Assembly: GCA_011526105.1 (NCBI GenBank)
Contig: WYAZ01000061.1
Span: 51,001 to 115,000, forward strand
Source of the DNA: Deltaproteobacteria bacterium
GTDB taxonomy: Bacteria; Myxococcota; Kuafuiibacteriia; Kuafuiibacteriales; Kuafuiibacteriaceae
Length of the DNA: 64,000 nucleotides
Direction of reading: 5' to 3'
Shown: positions 1 to 9,775 of the stretch, one piece after another
How positions within the stretch are numbered: the first letter of the stretch is position 1
Layout: every line of letters begins with the position of its first letter
Made by a program: the position numbers and the translations under genes
Notes under the pieces: generated by a model
Seen by the model: only the letters and a program-made list of their open reading frames with translations
Told to the model about the DNA's origin: nothing
Databases searched by the model: none

Positions 1-3000
1 CGGGGAAGAGCTGTACGCCGTGCTCGAGGAGATCGTGCGTGGACAGCAGGACGCAAAGGTGCTCCTCGCCGCCATCCCGCGCATGGCGAAGCTCGCGGTC
101 AGCGCCTTTGCGCAGAAGCCGCGCGCGATCGAGCTTTGGGAGTGGGTGCTCACTCACGACAAGGGCAACGAGGAGGCGGCGAGATCCCTCGAAGCGCTCT
201 ATGAGGAGGAGGGGGCTTGGCAGAAGCTGGCGGAGCACCTCGCGAAGCAGATCGAAGCGACCCGCGACGACAAAGAACTCACCCGCCTTCAGCGCAAGCT
301 GGGCACGGTCAAGGGCCGATGGCTGGGCAACGTCGATGAGGCCATCGCATCCTGGACCGAGCTGCTCCGGCGCAACCCCGCCGACATCGAGGCGCTGCGC
401 AGCCTCCGCGACATCTACCGCGTGGGCGGCCGGCACGAGGAGCTCGTCGGGACGCTTCGCAAGCTCATTCCGCTGCAGACCGATCCGAAGGGGGTCAAGG
501 AGATCCGCTTCGAGCTCGCTGAAGTGTATCTGAGAAACCTCGCGCGGCGCGAGGAGGCGATCGAGGCGGCCAAGCGTGTTCTGGACGTCGAGCCGCATGA
601 GCTGGCCGAGCTTGTGCGCCTCGAACACATCTTCGTCGAGGCCGGCGCCTACAACGATGCCATCCGCGTGATGAACCAGCGCGCCGAAGGCACCGAGGAT
701 TCCGGGGCTCGTGCGGATGTTCTCTTTGCGGTGGCGCAGATCTACGAGGAGAAGCTCTCTCGTCGGGCAGGCGCCGCTTCTACGTACGAGAAGATCCTCG
801 AGGTCGAGCCTTCCAACGTGAAAGCCTACGACGCCCTATGTGCGATCTTTGAAGTGAGCGGAGAGTTTCGAAAGCTGGTCGAGCTGCACAGTCAGAGACT
901 CCCCTTCATCGTCGAGACCGAGGAGCGCCGTCGTCTGCTCTTCGAGATCATCTCCATTCAGGAGAAGCGGCTCGGCCACAAAGAGCTTGCGTTCAACGCC
1001 GCCTGTCGCGCCTTCGCGGAGGAGGGCGCCGACCCCTCCGCCCAGGAGATCGCGGAGCGGCTCGCGGAAGAGACCGAGACCTGGGAGATCTTGGTCGAGG
1101 TCTACGAGGAGCAGATCGATCAGGTGCCGACGGACCGCGGCATCGAGCTTCGCTTGCGCCTCGCCGAGGTGTACTCCGAGAAACTCGACGACCGCGATCA
1201 AGCCGAACGTCAGCTCGACTTCGTCCTCGCGGTGAGGCCGGGGGCCGCCGGGCTCTATCCGCAGGTGGCCAAGTTGCTCGAGGCGCAGCAGCGCCACGAG
1301 GATCTCGTCCGGAGCTATGAGCACCGCATCGAGGTGGCCGAGGAGTTCGCCGAACGCCGGAAGCTCTACTTCGAGGTCGCCCGAATCCAAGAGACGCTGC
1401 TCGAGGAGCCCGAAGATGCCATCTCGACCCTTCGGCGCGCGCTGGGCGAAGAGCCCTCCGACACCGAGGTCTTGACCGCGCTGGGGCGGCTGCTTCGTCG
1501 CAAGTCGGCCTGGATGCCGCTCGTCGACGTGCTCGAGCGTCGCAAGGAACTCGCGGTCGCGACTTCCGAACAGGCGGAGCTCGCTTTCGAGATCGCACGT
1601 GTCTTTGAAGACTCGATCCGAGACGAGGACCGGGCGATGGACGCCTACCGCGCCGTGCTCCGCGTCGACCCGGGTCACCTGCCTTCGATGAAGGCGCTGG
1701 AGTCGCTCTATGCCGCGAACGAGCGGTGGACAGAGCTCATCGAGGTCCTCGAGAAGGAGGCGGGCGTGCTCGGGCCGGTGCCGGAAGCGGTCCCCCTCCT
1801 CATCACCGTCGCCACGATCCAAGAAGAGCAGTTCTCTGCGCTCCCTGCCGCCGAGGACGCCCTTCGGCGGGTGCTCGCGATCGACGGCGCGCACGTCCCG
1901 GCCTTCGAGGCTCTCGCGCAGGTCCTCCGTCGTCAGGAACACTGGACGGACCTCGTCGAGTGTCTGAAAGCTCATCTCACCATCACCAAGGATCTCGGCG
2001 AGCGCGTCGACCTCCTGCTCAGGCTCGGCGGCGTGCACGAGGGGCAGCTCCGCCAAGTGGAGGAGGCGCGCGCGCGCTACGAAGAGGCCTTGGACGTGGA
2101 TCCGTCTTCCACCGCCACCTTGCGGGTGCTGGGTTCGCTCCACGAGAAAGAGGGTAACTGGTTCAACGCGCTCGATCTGATGCGCAGGGAGGCCGGTCTG
2201 CTCGGCGCCGTGCGGGACGCGGTGGACCTCCACTACCGTACCGCGCGCATCCAGGAAGAGATGCTCATGGACGTGGGGGCCGCCAAGGTCGCCTACCGCG
2301 CCGCCATCGAGATTGATGGTGGACATGCACCCTCGCTGCACGCCCTGCAGCGCTTGGCGCAGGCCGAGAACAACTGGTCGGAGGTCGTGCGCCTCGAGGC
2401 GCAAGAGGCGGCGCATACCAAGTCCTATGAGGCCAAGGCGGCGCTCTATCAGCGCGCGGCGGAGAACGCTCTCGAGTATCTGGAAGACGAGGCTCAGGCC
2501 ATCGAGCTCTTTGAGCGCTCGCTGGAGGCGGTCCATGACCATATCCCCTCCGTGACCACCCTTGCGGATCTCTACTTCGTCACCGAGCAGTGGGAGAAGT
2601 CGGAGCGACTCCTCGAGCTGCTGGTTCAGAAGCTCGATCCCGAGATCGATCGAGGTGACCTGTGTCGCCAGCACTACCGTCTGGCGTACATCTCCGAGAA
2701 GCTCGAGGCCGACGAACGCGCGCTTCAGCGCTATCTGTCGAGCTACGAGGCGGATCCGAGCTACCTGCCCACCCTCGAGGGCCTCGGCGCGGCCTTGCTT
2801 CGGGCCGAGCGTTGGCACGACGCCCAGGAGATCTACCGCGCGATCCTCGAAGGCCACAGCGAGGAGCTGACCGACGCGGAGGTCGTCGACCTGCACTTCC
2901 AGCTCGGCGAACTCGGGGTGAAACTCGAGGATCTCGAGCGGGCGCGGCGTCACTTCTCACGTGCGCTCGAACTCGACCGACACCATCCCGGCACGCTGCA

Positions 3001-4744
3001 GTCCTTCTCGAGGTTGGAGGAACGCCTCGGGATGTACGAGGAGGCTTACGACCTGCGAGCACGCCTGGTGGATCTCGTCGGGGGCGACGACCGGTTCGAA
3101 GAGCTCATGCTCCAGGCCAAGCTCTCGAGGGGCCCGCTGCGTGACCCCTACCGAGCCATCGACGCCTACGCGCAGGCGCGGAAGCTCCGTCCCAACGACG
3201 AAGAGGTACTCGTGGCCCTTGCCGGGCTCTACAAAGAGACCAGTCAGCACGCGCGTGCGGTCGACGCCCTCAGCGGGCTCGCCGAAGTCGTCGAGGATCC
3301 CACTCGCAAGCGTGACACGTACCTCGAGCTGGCCGCCGTGCACTACGGACAGGAGCCCAAGGCGGTGGCGGAGGCGGTGGCTTCACTCAACGCCGCGCTC
3401 GACGTCGATCCAACCTGCGTGCCGGCCTTTCAGCACATCGAGCAGATCCTCGCGGAGCACCAGGCTTGGACCGCCCTCGAAGAGAACTACAGGCGCATGA
3501 TCGAGCGGCTCCCGAAGGCCGCCAGCCTGAAGGCGAGGGCGGTGCTCTGGAAGTCGCTCGGCGATTTGTACCGGGTGAAGCTGAAGAACCGCGAGGGCGC
3601 GATCACCGCCTACAAGGTGGTCCTCGAGAAGCTCGACCCTGAGGACGCCGAGACCTCTTTGGCGTTGGCCGAGCTTCTGTCGCGTCGTCGCGAGACGGTG
3701 GCCGATGCGCTGCGGATTTATCACCAGCTCGTGGCGACCAGCGCCGACCCCGCCAATCCGGTGCGTTCCCTGGACGCCTTGTACCGCGCACTCGAGTTCC
3801 GAGACCGCGCGCTGTCGACGGCGGGTGCGCTGGTCCTGATGCGGTCGGCGAACGAGGTCGAGCAGAAGGTGTACGAGAAGCTGCTCGCCAAGGCGCCCAA
3901 GCAAGCGACCAAGAAGCTCGACGACAAGCTCTGGAAGAACCACGTGTTTCATCCGGACTGCCGGAACTCGCTCGCGGACATCTTGAGCGTGATCTATCGG
4001 GCCGCCCCGCAGCTCTTCGCCGAACCGCAGCGCGCGCTCTTGCTCAAGAAGAAGGAGCGCGTGGATCTGAAGAGCCGCTGGGGCCGGGCCGGTCTGCGAT
4101 TCTTCGAGGAGTATCGTTACATCGCCTCGGTGCTGAATCTGCCGGATCTCGAGCACTATCACCGGATCGAGACCGACAATCCGCCGGTGGTTCTTCCGGG
4201 CGATCCCATGGTGCTGTTCGTGGGGGCCGAGAGCGGGATCTTCCGAGACGTCTCCTCGCGTGAGATCCGATGGGCGCTCGGGCGTGAACTGGTCTGTGCG
4301 CGCCCCGAGATGGCCGTCGTGCGCGCACTCCCCACGTCTGACGACATCAAAGCGCTGCTCGAGGCGGTGGTTCGCCTCTTCATGCCGGAGGGATCGGGGC
4401 TGGCGCAGGGAACCGACCCACGATCCGTGGAAGCCTGGATGAGAGAGCTGTCCGGCGCGTTGTCTCAGCCGGCGGTTAAGGCGCTGAGAAGCCCGGTCTC
4501 GGCGTGTGTGGAACGGGGCGACCTGCGCCGAATTGGCGCTTATCTCGCAGGGATCGAGCACACGGCCTCACGCCTAGGGCTTCTCTTGGCGGGTGATGTC
4601 CGCGTGGCCGAGAAGGGTCTGGCGGAGCGCCCCATCGTGGACGTCAAGCCTCGGCTTCGTGCCCGGGAACTCCTGCTGTTCCTGCTCAGCGAGGACTACT
4701 TCGTCCTACGTGATCAGCTCGAACTGGCTGTGACTGCGCAGTGA
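1..4744 (+). CDS. Giant tetratricopeptide-repeat protein, 5' end outside window
   Basis: The reading frame is open from the first bases of the window (a GTG lies at 20, but codons before it are also open), so the N-terminus is probably missing. More than 1,570 residues are visible. Most of it is a run of degenerate TPR-like helical repeats of about 35-40 residues, each with a pattern like A..Y..AL.VDP....AL..L..LY....W..LVEVLE. The last roughly 250 residues no longer show the repeat and may form a separate cap domain. No signal peptide, membrane segment or catalytic motif is visible in the part seen. Such proteins are scaffolds for protein-protein contacts; the partner is unknown. It ends 182 bases before the AgmX-like gene on the same strand. 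Confidence 0.85.
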   Translation, partial: GEELYAVLEEIVRGQQDAKVLLAAIPRMAKLAVSAFAQKPRAIELWEWVLTHDKGNEEAARSLEALYEEEGAWQKLAEHLAKQIEATRDDKELTRLQRKLGTVKGRWLGNVDEAIASWTELLRRNPADIEALRSLRDIYRVGGRHEELVGTLRKLIPLQTDPKGVKEIRFELAEVYLRNLARREEAIEAAKRVLDVEPHELAELVRLEHIFVEAGAYNDAIRVMNQRAEGTEDSGARADVLFAVAQIYEEKLSRRAGAASTYEKILEVEPSNVKAYDALCAIFEVSGEFRKLVELHSQRLPFIVETEERRRLLFEIISIQEKRLGHKELAFNAACRAFAEEGADPSAQEIAERLAEETETWEILVEVYEEQIDQVPTDRGIELRLRLAEVYSEKLDDRDQAERQLDFVLAVRPGAAGLYPQVAKLLEAQQRHEDLVRSYEHRIEVAEEFAERRKLYFEVARIQETLLEEPEDAISTLRRALGEEPSDTEVLTALGRLLRRKSAWMPLVDVLERRKELAVATSEQAELAFEIARVFEDSIRDEDRAMDAYRAVLRVDPGHLPSMKALESLYAANERWTELIEVLEKEAGVLGPVPEAVPLLITVATIQEEQFSALPAAEDALRRVLAIDGAHVPAFEALAQVLRRQEHWTDLVECLKAHLTITKDLGERVDLLLRLGGVHEGQLRQVEEARARYEEALDVDPSSTATLRVLGSLHEKEGNWFNALDLMRREAGLLGAVRDAVDLHYRTARIQEEMLMDVGAAKVAYRAAIEIDGGHAPSLHALQRLAQAENNWSEVVRLEAQEAAHTKSYEAKAALYQRAAENALEYLEDEAQAIELFERSLEAVHDHIPSVTTLADLYFVTEQWEKSERLLELLVQKLDPEIDRGDLCRQHYRLAYISEKLEADERALQRYLSSYEADPSYLPTLEGLGAALLRAERWHDAQEIYRAILEGHSEELTDAEVVDLHFQLGELGVKLEDLERARRHFSRALELDRHHPGTLQSFSRLEERLGMYEEAYDLRARLVDLVGGDDRFEELMLQAKLSRGPLRDPYRAIDAYAQARKLRPNDEEVLVALAGLYKETSQHARAVDALSGLAEVVEDPTRKRDTYLELAAVHYGQEPKAVAEAVASLNAALDVDPTCVPAFQHIEQILAEHQAWTALEENYRRMIERLPKAASLKARAVLWKSLGDLYRVKLKNREGAITAYKVVLEKLDPEDAETSLALAELLSRRRETVADALRIYHQLVATSADPANPVRSLDALYRALEFRDRALSTAGALVLMRSANEVEQKVYEKLLAKAPKQATKKLDDKLWKNHVFHPDCRNSLADILSVIYRAAPQLFAEPQRALLLKKKERVDLKSRWGRAGLRFFEEYRYIASVLNLPDLEHYHRIETDNPPVVLPGDPMVLFVGAESGIFRDVSSREIRWALGRELVCARPEMAVVRALPTSDDIKALLEAVVRLFMPEGSGLAQGTDPRSVEAWMRELSGALSQPAVKALRSPVSACVERGDLRRIGAYLAGIEHTASRLGLLLAGDVRVAEKGLAERPIVDVKPRLRARELLLFLLSEDYFVLRDQLELAVTAQ

Positions 4745-4819
4745 GGCGGTTTCGCCGCGCGAGCGGTTGCGTTAGACCCAGTAGAGGGACCGTCCGTTGA
4801 CCAAGCAGGGGCAGCAATT

Positions 4820-4847
4820 TTGCGCACGATGTCCGCGAGGCTACAAT
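4820..4847 (+). promoter_or_regulatory. Possible sigma70-type promoter for the AgmX-like operon
   Basis: In the 182-base gap before the AgmX-like gene, TTGCGC (4820-4825) and TACAAT (4842-4847) are separated by 16 bases and lie about 75 bases upstream of the ATG at 4927. The -10 match is good and the -35 match is weak. A TTGACC at 4797 is too far from this -10 box to pair with it. This is a pattern match only. Confidence 0.3.
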
Positions 4848-4926
4848 CCAGGGCAGGGCCCAACGCGCCTCGCTCCGGCCTCGAGGCGCGGCGTGAGACC
4901 TGGACCCGGTCGGGAAGAACGAGCTC

Positions 4927-7803
4927 ATGAAGTTCACATGTGAGAGCTGCAGCGCGCAGTACATGATCGCGGACGAGAAGATCGGGGCACGAGGCGTGAA
5001 GGTGCGCTGCAAGAAGTGCTCGCACGTGATCATCCTCAAACGTGGCGATGCCGCAAAATCACCCTCCGAGCCGGTCTCGGGTGCGAGCGCCGCGCCCCAC
5101 GCGCCCGCACCCGGCTTTCCGTCCCTCGATCTCGGGGCGCTCAGCGCGAGCGAGTCGGCCCTCGAACTCCCGCCGACCTCCTCGGAGATGGGACTGTCTG
5201 CCGAGTTCAGCGCCGTCGGGTTCGACGACACCCAGAGCAGCCAGTTGATGCCGAGTCGAAAGTCGAGCGCGCCACCTGCGCCTCGGTCGGGTCGCGCGTC
5301 GGAGCCCATTCGTTTGCCGGGGACTCCGGTCGCAAGCTCTCCTTTCGACTTGGCGCCGGCGGGTGGCTCACTCGGAGACTTCAGCGATGAAGCTCCGAAC
5401 ACGGAGCTGTCCGCGTTCCCGGCGTTTGGATCCCCCGGGTTGCGGAGCGAGTCGGGTGGCAACGATGACGATCCGTTTCAGACCACCAAAGTCGAGCCCG
5501 GCCCCGACGCGGTCGCGAAGGCGTTTGGCCGGGCCGCCGCGCGCGCCGACTCCGAGACCTCGCAAGAGGCAGAGACTCGCGTAGCGCCTGTCGAGATCCC
5601 CAAAGAGGCGGTGCCCGGATTCGGTGACGAAACCACCTCCGAGAGCGACGAACCGAGCCTCCCGAAGAGCGGGGGCGCTTTGGCACTCCCCTCCTTCGAC
5701 TTCGGTCATTCGCTCGCGGCGTCTCTAGAAGAGGACGACGAGGAGGATGAAGACGAGCCCACCGCTCCCCCGAAGTCTGCGCTGGCGTTTGGTATCGAGG
5801 AATCCGAGGCCACCTTGGCTCAGAAGGCCTCCTCCGAACCTCCCGCCCCTGCGTTGCAGCTCGGCGGGGATCTGAGTGGCGATCTCGATGACGCGCCCGC
5901 CGCGCCGCCGGTCGGGGCTTGGACCCCCGAAGACGGTCTGGGTGATCTGGACGTCGGGGACTTCGACATCGGTAGCGGCCGACTGGGCGGCCGGGGCCCT
6001 TCGCGGCCGAGCCCGTCGTCCGCTCCGGTTCAGCACCAGGAGTCCACGGCGGTGGGCGTCGTCATGGCTGACACACAGCACTCGGGTGATGCCGAGATCA
6101 TCGCAAGTCAAATGGCGGGCATGTCCAAGGAGCACCTCGACGCCGAACTCGGCAGCGCGCTGGACGCCGTCTTCGGGGAGGGCTCGGAGGAGAATCCGCA
6201 GCCGAGCTCCACCGGCCCGGATCCTTTTGCGTCCTTGGTCGCCTCTGCCAAAGGAGCCATCGATTCCTCGGATATCGTGCCCGAAGCCGACCGAAAGGAG
6301 ACGCGCGTCTTCGACAACCAGGCCATGGCGCGAGTCCAAGACGAACAGGCGCGCGCGTTCGGTGGTGCTGAGCCCGAGCCCGAGGAAGCCAAGGAGTGGT
6401 ACGTCGGCATCGAGGAAGAGCAGGTGGGTCCCATCACCCTCAGCGAGTTCAGGCGGCACTGGGACGAGGCCAGTGTGGACGCCAACTCCCTTTGCTGGCG
6501 TCAGGGTATGGGAGACTGGACCGCGATTCGCTTCATCGACGAGCTCGCGTCCTTGCTCGACCGACCGCAGAACAAGAAGGCCAAGACCCCCGAACGGGCG
6601 TCGATTGTCCCCATGAGCGCCCCGTCGCCGGAGCGCGTGGAGCCGCTGGCTGCCAGGTCGTTCACCCCGCTCGGCGGCGGTGCCATGGCGGCCGCCGCCG
6701 GCGGCGCGACCGAATCCAACGACGTCTCGGATTGGCGTCCCTCCGCGGCGAGCGCGCTCGCCTCGCTCGCGGCGGCCGAGCTCGACGGGCCGGGCAAGGC
6801 CAACGACATCCAGGTCGGACCCGTGCTCCCAGTCAGGAAGACGGGCGGCGGCGCCTTTGAGAACCTGATCGAGAAGCCCACCCGCAGCCAGTCGCTGTTC
6901 GGCATCCAGGAAGAGACGTCGGCGTCGATGCCGTCTGTGGGGCATCGTGCGCCCGAGCTCGTGAGCCCGGTGGCGCTCGCGCCGAATCGCCCCCGGCCTT
7001 CGGTCCCAGCTTGGCTGCCGCCCACCATCGCGGTCGTCGTGGGCATCATCGTGCTCGGCGGCCTGATGTGGAAGCTCATCCCCGGGACCCCCACCCCGGC
7101 CGAAACCGCCGCGCCGACCGCGCCGACCGAGATCGCCCAGGCAGGTCTGAACCCGAAGTCCGCGCCCAGCGCACCCACCGAGCTGAGCCCGCCGCCCGCC
7201 GAGGAAGTGGCCCCGGCGCCGGAACGCGATGTGCCCCCGCCCGAACCCGAGCTGGTCGCCCCGCCCAAGGCGGCGGCGGCGGACTCCGAGCCCGACCCGA
7301 GCGAGAGCAGCAAGGCCGAACGCCGCAAAAGCAAAAGAGAACGTTCCTCCGAAGGGTCGAGTTCGAAGCGAAGGTCCAGGCGTGAACGCGAAGAGGAACC
7401 CGAGCCGCCGGCCCCTCCGCCCCCATCTCGCTCTCGGAGCACGGCGGATGACTTGCTCGACAACGCCGGCTCCTCGCGCCGCGGCTCGTCCGAGCGCGAA
7501 GAACCCGCTCGAAGCACGCTGGACGAGAGCGACATCTTCAAGGTCTTGAAGAACAACCGCTCGGTGATCCTGGGCTGCGTCGAGAAACAGCGAAAGGCCG
7601 ACTCATCGCTCGAAGGGGTCATGACCGTGAAGTTCGTGATCCAAGGCAGCGGCAAGACCAGCGGTCAGTCGGTCGAACCGTCAAAGTTTGCGGGCACGCC
7701 GGTCGGGAAGTGCGTCATTTCGGCGGTCAAGCGCTGGAGCTTCCCGAGCTTCACCGGACGGTCCATCCCCCTCGACTTCCCGGTCAAAGTGACGGGCGGC
7801 TGA
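4927..7803 (+). CDS. AgmX-like zinc-ribbon / GYF / TonB-like C-terminal protein
   Basis: 958 residues. Residues 1-38 form an MJ0042-type zinc ribbon with two CxxC pairs (CESC and CKKC). A long acidic, Pro/Ala/Ser-rich linker follows. Residues about 490-540 match a GYF_2 domain (starts WYVGIEEEQVGPI). One membrane segment lies at about 695-718, followed by a Pro/Glu then Arg/Lys/Ser-rich spacer. The last 90 residues (from about 870) resemble the AgmX/PglI C-terminal TonB-like domain, with two cysteines (GCVEK and GKCVI). In Myxococcus, AgmX-type proteins are linked to adventurous gliding motility; the same architecture occurs widely in deltaproteobacteria, so a motility role is inference. Probable topology: zinc ribbon and GYF domain in the cytoplasm, C-terminal domain in the periplasm. 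First gene of a three-gene run. Confidence 0.8.
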   Translation: MKFTCESCSAQYMIADEKIGARGVKVRCKKCSHVIILKRGDAAKSPSEPVSGASAAPHAPAPGFPSLDLGALSASESALELPPTSSEMGLSAEFSAVGFDDTQSSQLMPSRKSSAPPAPRSGRASEPIRLPGTPVASSPFDLAPAGGSLGDFSDEAPNTELSAFPAFGSPGLRSESGGNDDDPFQTTKVEPGPDAVAKAFGRAAARADSETSQEAETRVAPVEIPKEAVPGFGDETTSESDEPSLPKSGGALALPSFDFGHSLAASLEEDDEEDEDEPTAPPKSALAFGIEESEATLAQKASSEPPAPALQLGGDLSGDLDDAPAAPPVGAWTPEDGLGDLDVGDFDIGSGRLGGRGPSRPSPSSAPVQHQESTAVGVVMADTQHSGDAEIIASQMAGMSKEHLDAELGSALDAVFGEGSEENPQPSSTGPDPFASLVASAKGAIDSSDIVPEADRKETRVFDNQAMARVQDEQARAFGGAEPEPEEAKEWYVGIEEEQVGPITLSEFRRHWDEASVDANSLCWRQGMGDWTAIRFIDELASLLDRPQNKKAKTPERASIVPMSAPSPERVEPLAARSFTPLGGGAMAAAAGGATESNDVSDWRPSAASALASLAAAELDGPGKANDIQVGPVLPVRKTGGGAFENLIEKPTRSQSLFGIQEETSASMPSVGHRAPELVSPVALAPNRPRPSVPAWLPPTIAVVVGIIVLGGLMWKLIPGTPTPAETAAPTAPTEIAQAGLNPKSAPSAPTELSPPPAEEVAPAPERDVPPPEPELVAPPKAAAADSEPDPSESSKAERRKSKRERSSEGSSSKRRSRREREEEPEPPAPPPPSRSRSTADDLLDNAGSSRRGSSEREEPARSTLDESDIFKVLKNNRSVILGCVEKQRKADSSLEGVMTVKFVIQGSGKTSGQSVEPSKFAGTPVGKCVISAVKRWSFPSFTGRSIPLDFPVKVTGG

Positions 7804-7820
7804 GCTTCAGCGCGGTCCTC

Positions 7821-8969
7821 GTGCGCAGCGTCCGCCCCAAACACCCGGCGGTGGAGGTCGTTCCACCCTCCCGGTTCGGACTTCACGACATCGAAACGCT
7901 GCGCCTGGCGCTCAGGGGCTCTTCGGTCGTCGACTGGGTCTCACTTCACTTCGAGACCGATGAGGAGATCGACGCCTTCCTGCGTGTGAACGAGTTCGAG
8001 CCCCAAGACCCCGGCGACCGTCGGCACCTGCTCGATCTGAAGCGTCGGGCGGTGGAGTATCTCGAGACCCATCTGTCCTACCGCATCCCGGAGCGGGTGG
8101 CGGCGGTCGAAGACGTGCGGGTGCTCTTCCGGTTCGCCTCGCGGCGCGAAGGTCGTCGCAGCGACAGGTTTTACGCCTGCGTCTGCCTCAAGGTGATGCA
8201 CATCCTGCATCACGCCGATGCCACGGAGCTTCAGGTCAACCTTCCGCTGTCGTCGGCCGAGGTCCACGTGCTGGTACAGGCGAAGATCGAGCGGGTGGTG
8301 CGGGGGCTGCTCGAACGCGACTTCCCCATCGTGCACTTTGCGGGCAACCGGAAGACCAAGAACTCCGTCATTTCGAAGCTCCTCGCCCGGAAGGACACCC
8401 ACTCCGCGCCCATCTTCGACAAGCTGCGCTTTCGTCTGGTGCTCGAGCGACGCGAGGACGTGCCTCCGGTCCTGCTTGCGCTCACCCGAGAGCTTTGCCC
8501 CTTCAACTACTTCGTTCCGAGCCAGACGCACAACTCTCTGCTCGATCTAGACCGGCAGCTCTCCCGGGCCGGAAACGCCATCTCTCTGCACAGCGGGCCC
8601 GATCAGGCCTTCACGATCAATGAGCCGGACGTGGTCGATCTGACCGAGGAGCGTCGCAACGAGTTCTCGGGGCCGGACTACCGGATCGTCAATGTCGTGG
8701 CCGACGTGCCGGTGCGAGTGGACCGGCTCTTCTTGCCCTACGACGCCAAGTTCCGCGAGTTGGGGCCGGTGATTTTTTCGGCGGTGGAGTTTCAGATCGT
8801 GGACCAGAAGACCGCACGCGCCAACGAGAGCGGCGAGAACCGCCACACGCTCTACAAGGCTCGCCAAAAGGCGCAGGTCAAACGCAGGCTCGAGGCCGGG
8901 ACGAGGCAGAAAAGCGGTGCCTCGGAGAAGCCGGGCGCCTCGCGTTCTTCGGCGGAGGAACGCGAGTGA
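7821..8969 (+). CDS. Conserved uncharacterised protein with a possible RelA/SpoT-like core
   Basis: About 382 residues from the GTG at 7821. That start lies just after the preceding stop; the open frame extends upstream into the AgmX-like gene, and another GTG at 7851 is also possible. No signal peptide or membrane segment is visible. From memory it resembles a myxobacterial family catalogued as TIGR04552, which could not be checked here. Residues 175-205 contain GNRKTKNSVISKLLARK, then an acidic DKLRFRLV stretch. The order basic G.RKTK..S...KL followed by DKL..R is reminiscent of RelA/SpoT nucleotidyltransferases (G.K...S...K then D..G.R). This is a weak, motif-level resemblance. The C-terminal 40 residues are charged and low complexity. 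Its stop overlaps the rhomboid start by four bases (GTGA), suggesting coupled translation. Confidence 0.65.
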   Translation: MRSVRPKHPAVEVVPPSRFGLHDIETLRLALRGSSVVDWVSLHFETDEEIDAFLRVNEFEPQDPGDRRHLLDLKRRAVEYLETHLSYRIPERVAAVEDVRVLFRFASRREGRRSDRFYACVCLKVMHILHHADATELQVNLPLSSAEVHVLVQAKIERVVRGLLERDFPIVHFAGNRKTKNSVISKLLARKDTHSAPIFDKLRFRLVLERREDVPPVLLALTRELCPFNYFVPSQTHNSLLDLDRQLSRAGNAISLHSGPDQAFTINEPDVVDLTEERRNEFSGPDYRIVNVVADVPVRVDRLFLPYDAKFRELGPVIFSAVEFQIVDQKTARANESGENRHTLYKARQKAQVKRRLEAGTRQKSGASEKPGASRSSAEERE

Positions 8970-9757
8970 GCACGACCACCATGCAGCGACCGCTGGGCTC
9001 ACGTCCGGGCAAGGTGATCACGACGCTGCTGGCGCTCAACGTCGTGGCGTGGGTCCTCGAGGTCATCTTCATCCGGCTCGGCTTCGACGTCATTCGCAGC
9101 CTGGGCCTCTCTCCCAGCGGGGTCTTCGAACGCGGCTTCGTATGGCAGCCCCTTACGCACATGGTCCTGCACCATCCCGGAGCGCCTTCGCACCTGCTCT
9201 TCAACATGCTCTTTCTCTGGCTCTTCGGCACGCCGCTCGAGTCCTGGTGGGGCGGGCGTCGCGTGGCGATCGCCTACGTCGTGTGCGGACTCGGCGGCGC
9301 CGCGCTCACCCTGTCCGTCGGTCTCATCTCGCGCCTCGACGCCGTGGCACCGGCGCTCGCCAGCTTCTGGGAGGTGCCGCACGTCGGCGCCTCCGGCGCG
9401 ATCATGGGGCTGACCGTGAGCTGGGGCATCGCGTTCGCGAACCAGCGGATGAACTTTCTCCTGCTGGGGGAGATGACCGGCAAGACCTTCGTCCTGATCA
9501 TCATCGCCTTCGAGCTGTTGGTGCTCCTCTCTTTGGAGCAGGGCACCTCTTCGAGTTCGCACTTCGGCGGCATGGCGGCGGCGGTGGTGCTCTGCAAGGG
9601 GCTATGGCGACCTTCACGCTGGCGAGATCTCTTTGTGAAGCGCAGCCTGACGGCGCGGAAGAAGCGCATCGAGCACGAGCTTCGCGTCATCGAAGGCGGC
9701 AAGGGTAAGGCGCCCGAGGACGAGGGGCTCCCTTCGGATCCAAAGAAGTGGAACTAG
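8966..9757 (+). CDS. Rhomboid family intramembrane serine protease
   Basis: 263 residues, polytopic. The rhomboid signature is complete: SHLLFN in an early helix (His76, Asn80), the nucleophile motif GASG (Ser143) and the catalytic His199 in HFGG. Rhomboids cleave transmembrane substrates inside the bilayer. The last about 45 residues are charged and probably cytoplasmic. It starts with GTG overlapping the preceding stop and is the last gene of the run. The next gene converges with its stop only 18 bases away. Substrate unknown. Confidence 0.9.
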   Translation: MSTTTMQRPLGSRPGKVITTLLALNVVAWVLEVIFIRLGFDVIRSLGLSPSGVFERGFVWQPLTHMVLHHPGAPSHLLFNMLFLWLFGTPLESWWGGRRVAIAYVVCGLGGAALTLSVGLISRLDAVAPALASFWEVPHVGASGAIMGLTVSWGIAFANQRMNFLLLGEMTGKTFVLIIIAFELLVLLSLEQGTSSSSHFGGMAAAVVLCKGLWRPSRWRDLFVKRSLTARKKRIEHELRVIEGGKGKAPEDEGLPSDPKKWN

Positions 9758-9775
9758 CGCTCCGGCGCGCCGGGC

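Noticed and set aside
836..2953. Open frame of 705 codons on the minus strand opposite the TPR protein
   Set aside because: It mirrors the codon bias of the TPR gene, shows no family motif, and is expected by chance opposite a long high-GC gene.
4797..4847. TTGACC paired with TACAAT as a promoter
   Set aside because: The spacing is 39 bases, far outside the usable range; only the closer TTGCGC was kept as a low-confidence -35.
9762..9773. 12-base perfect palindrome (CCGGCGCGCCGG) between the convergent rhomboid and M16 genes, considered as a terminator
   Set aside because: It can form only a very short stem once a loop is allowed and has no T-run on either side.
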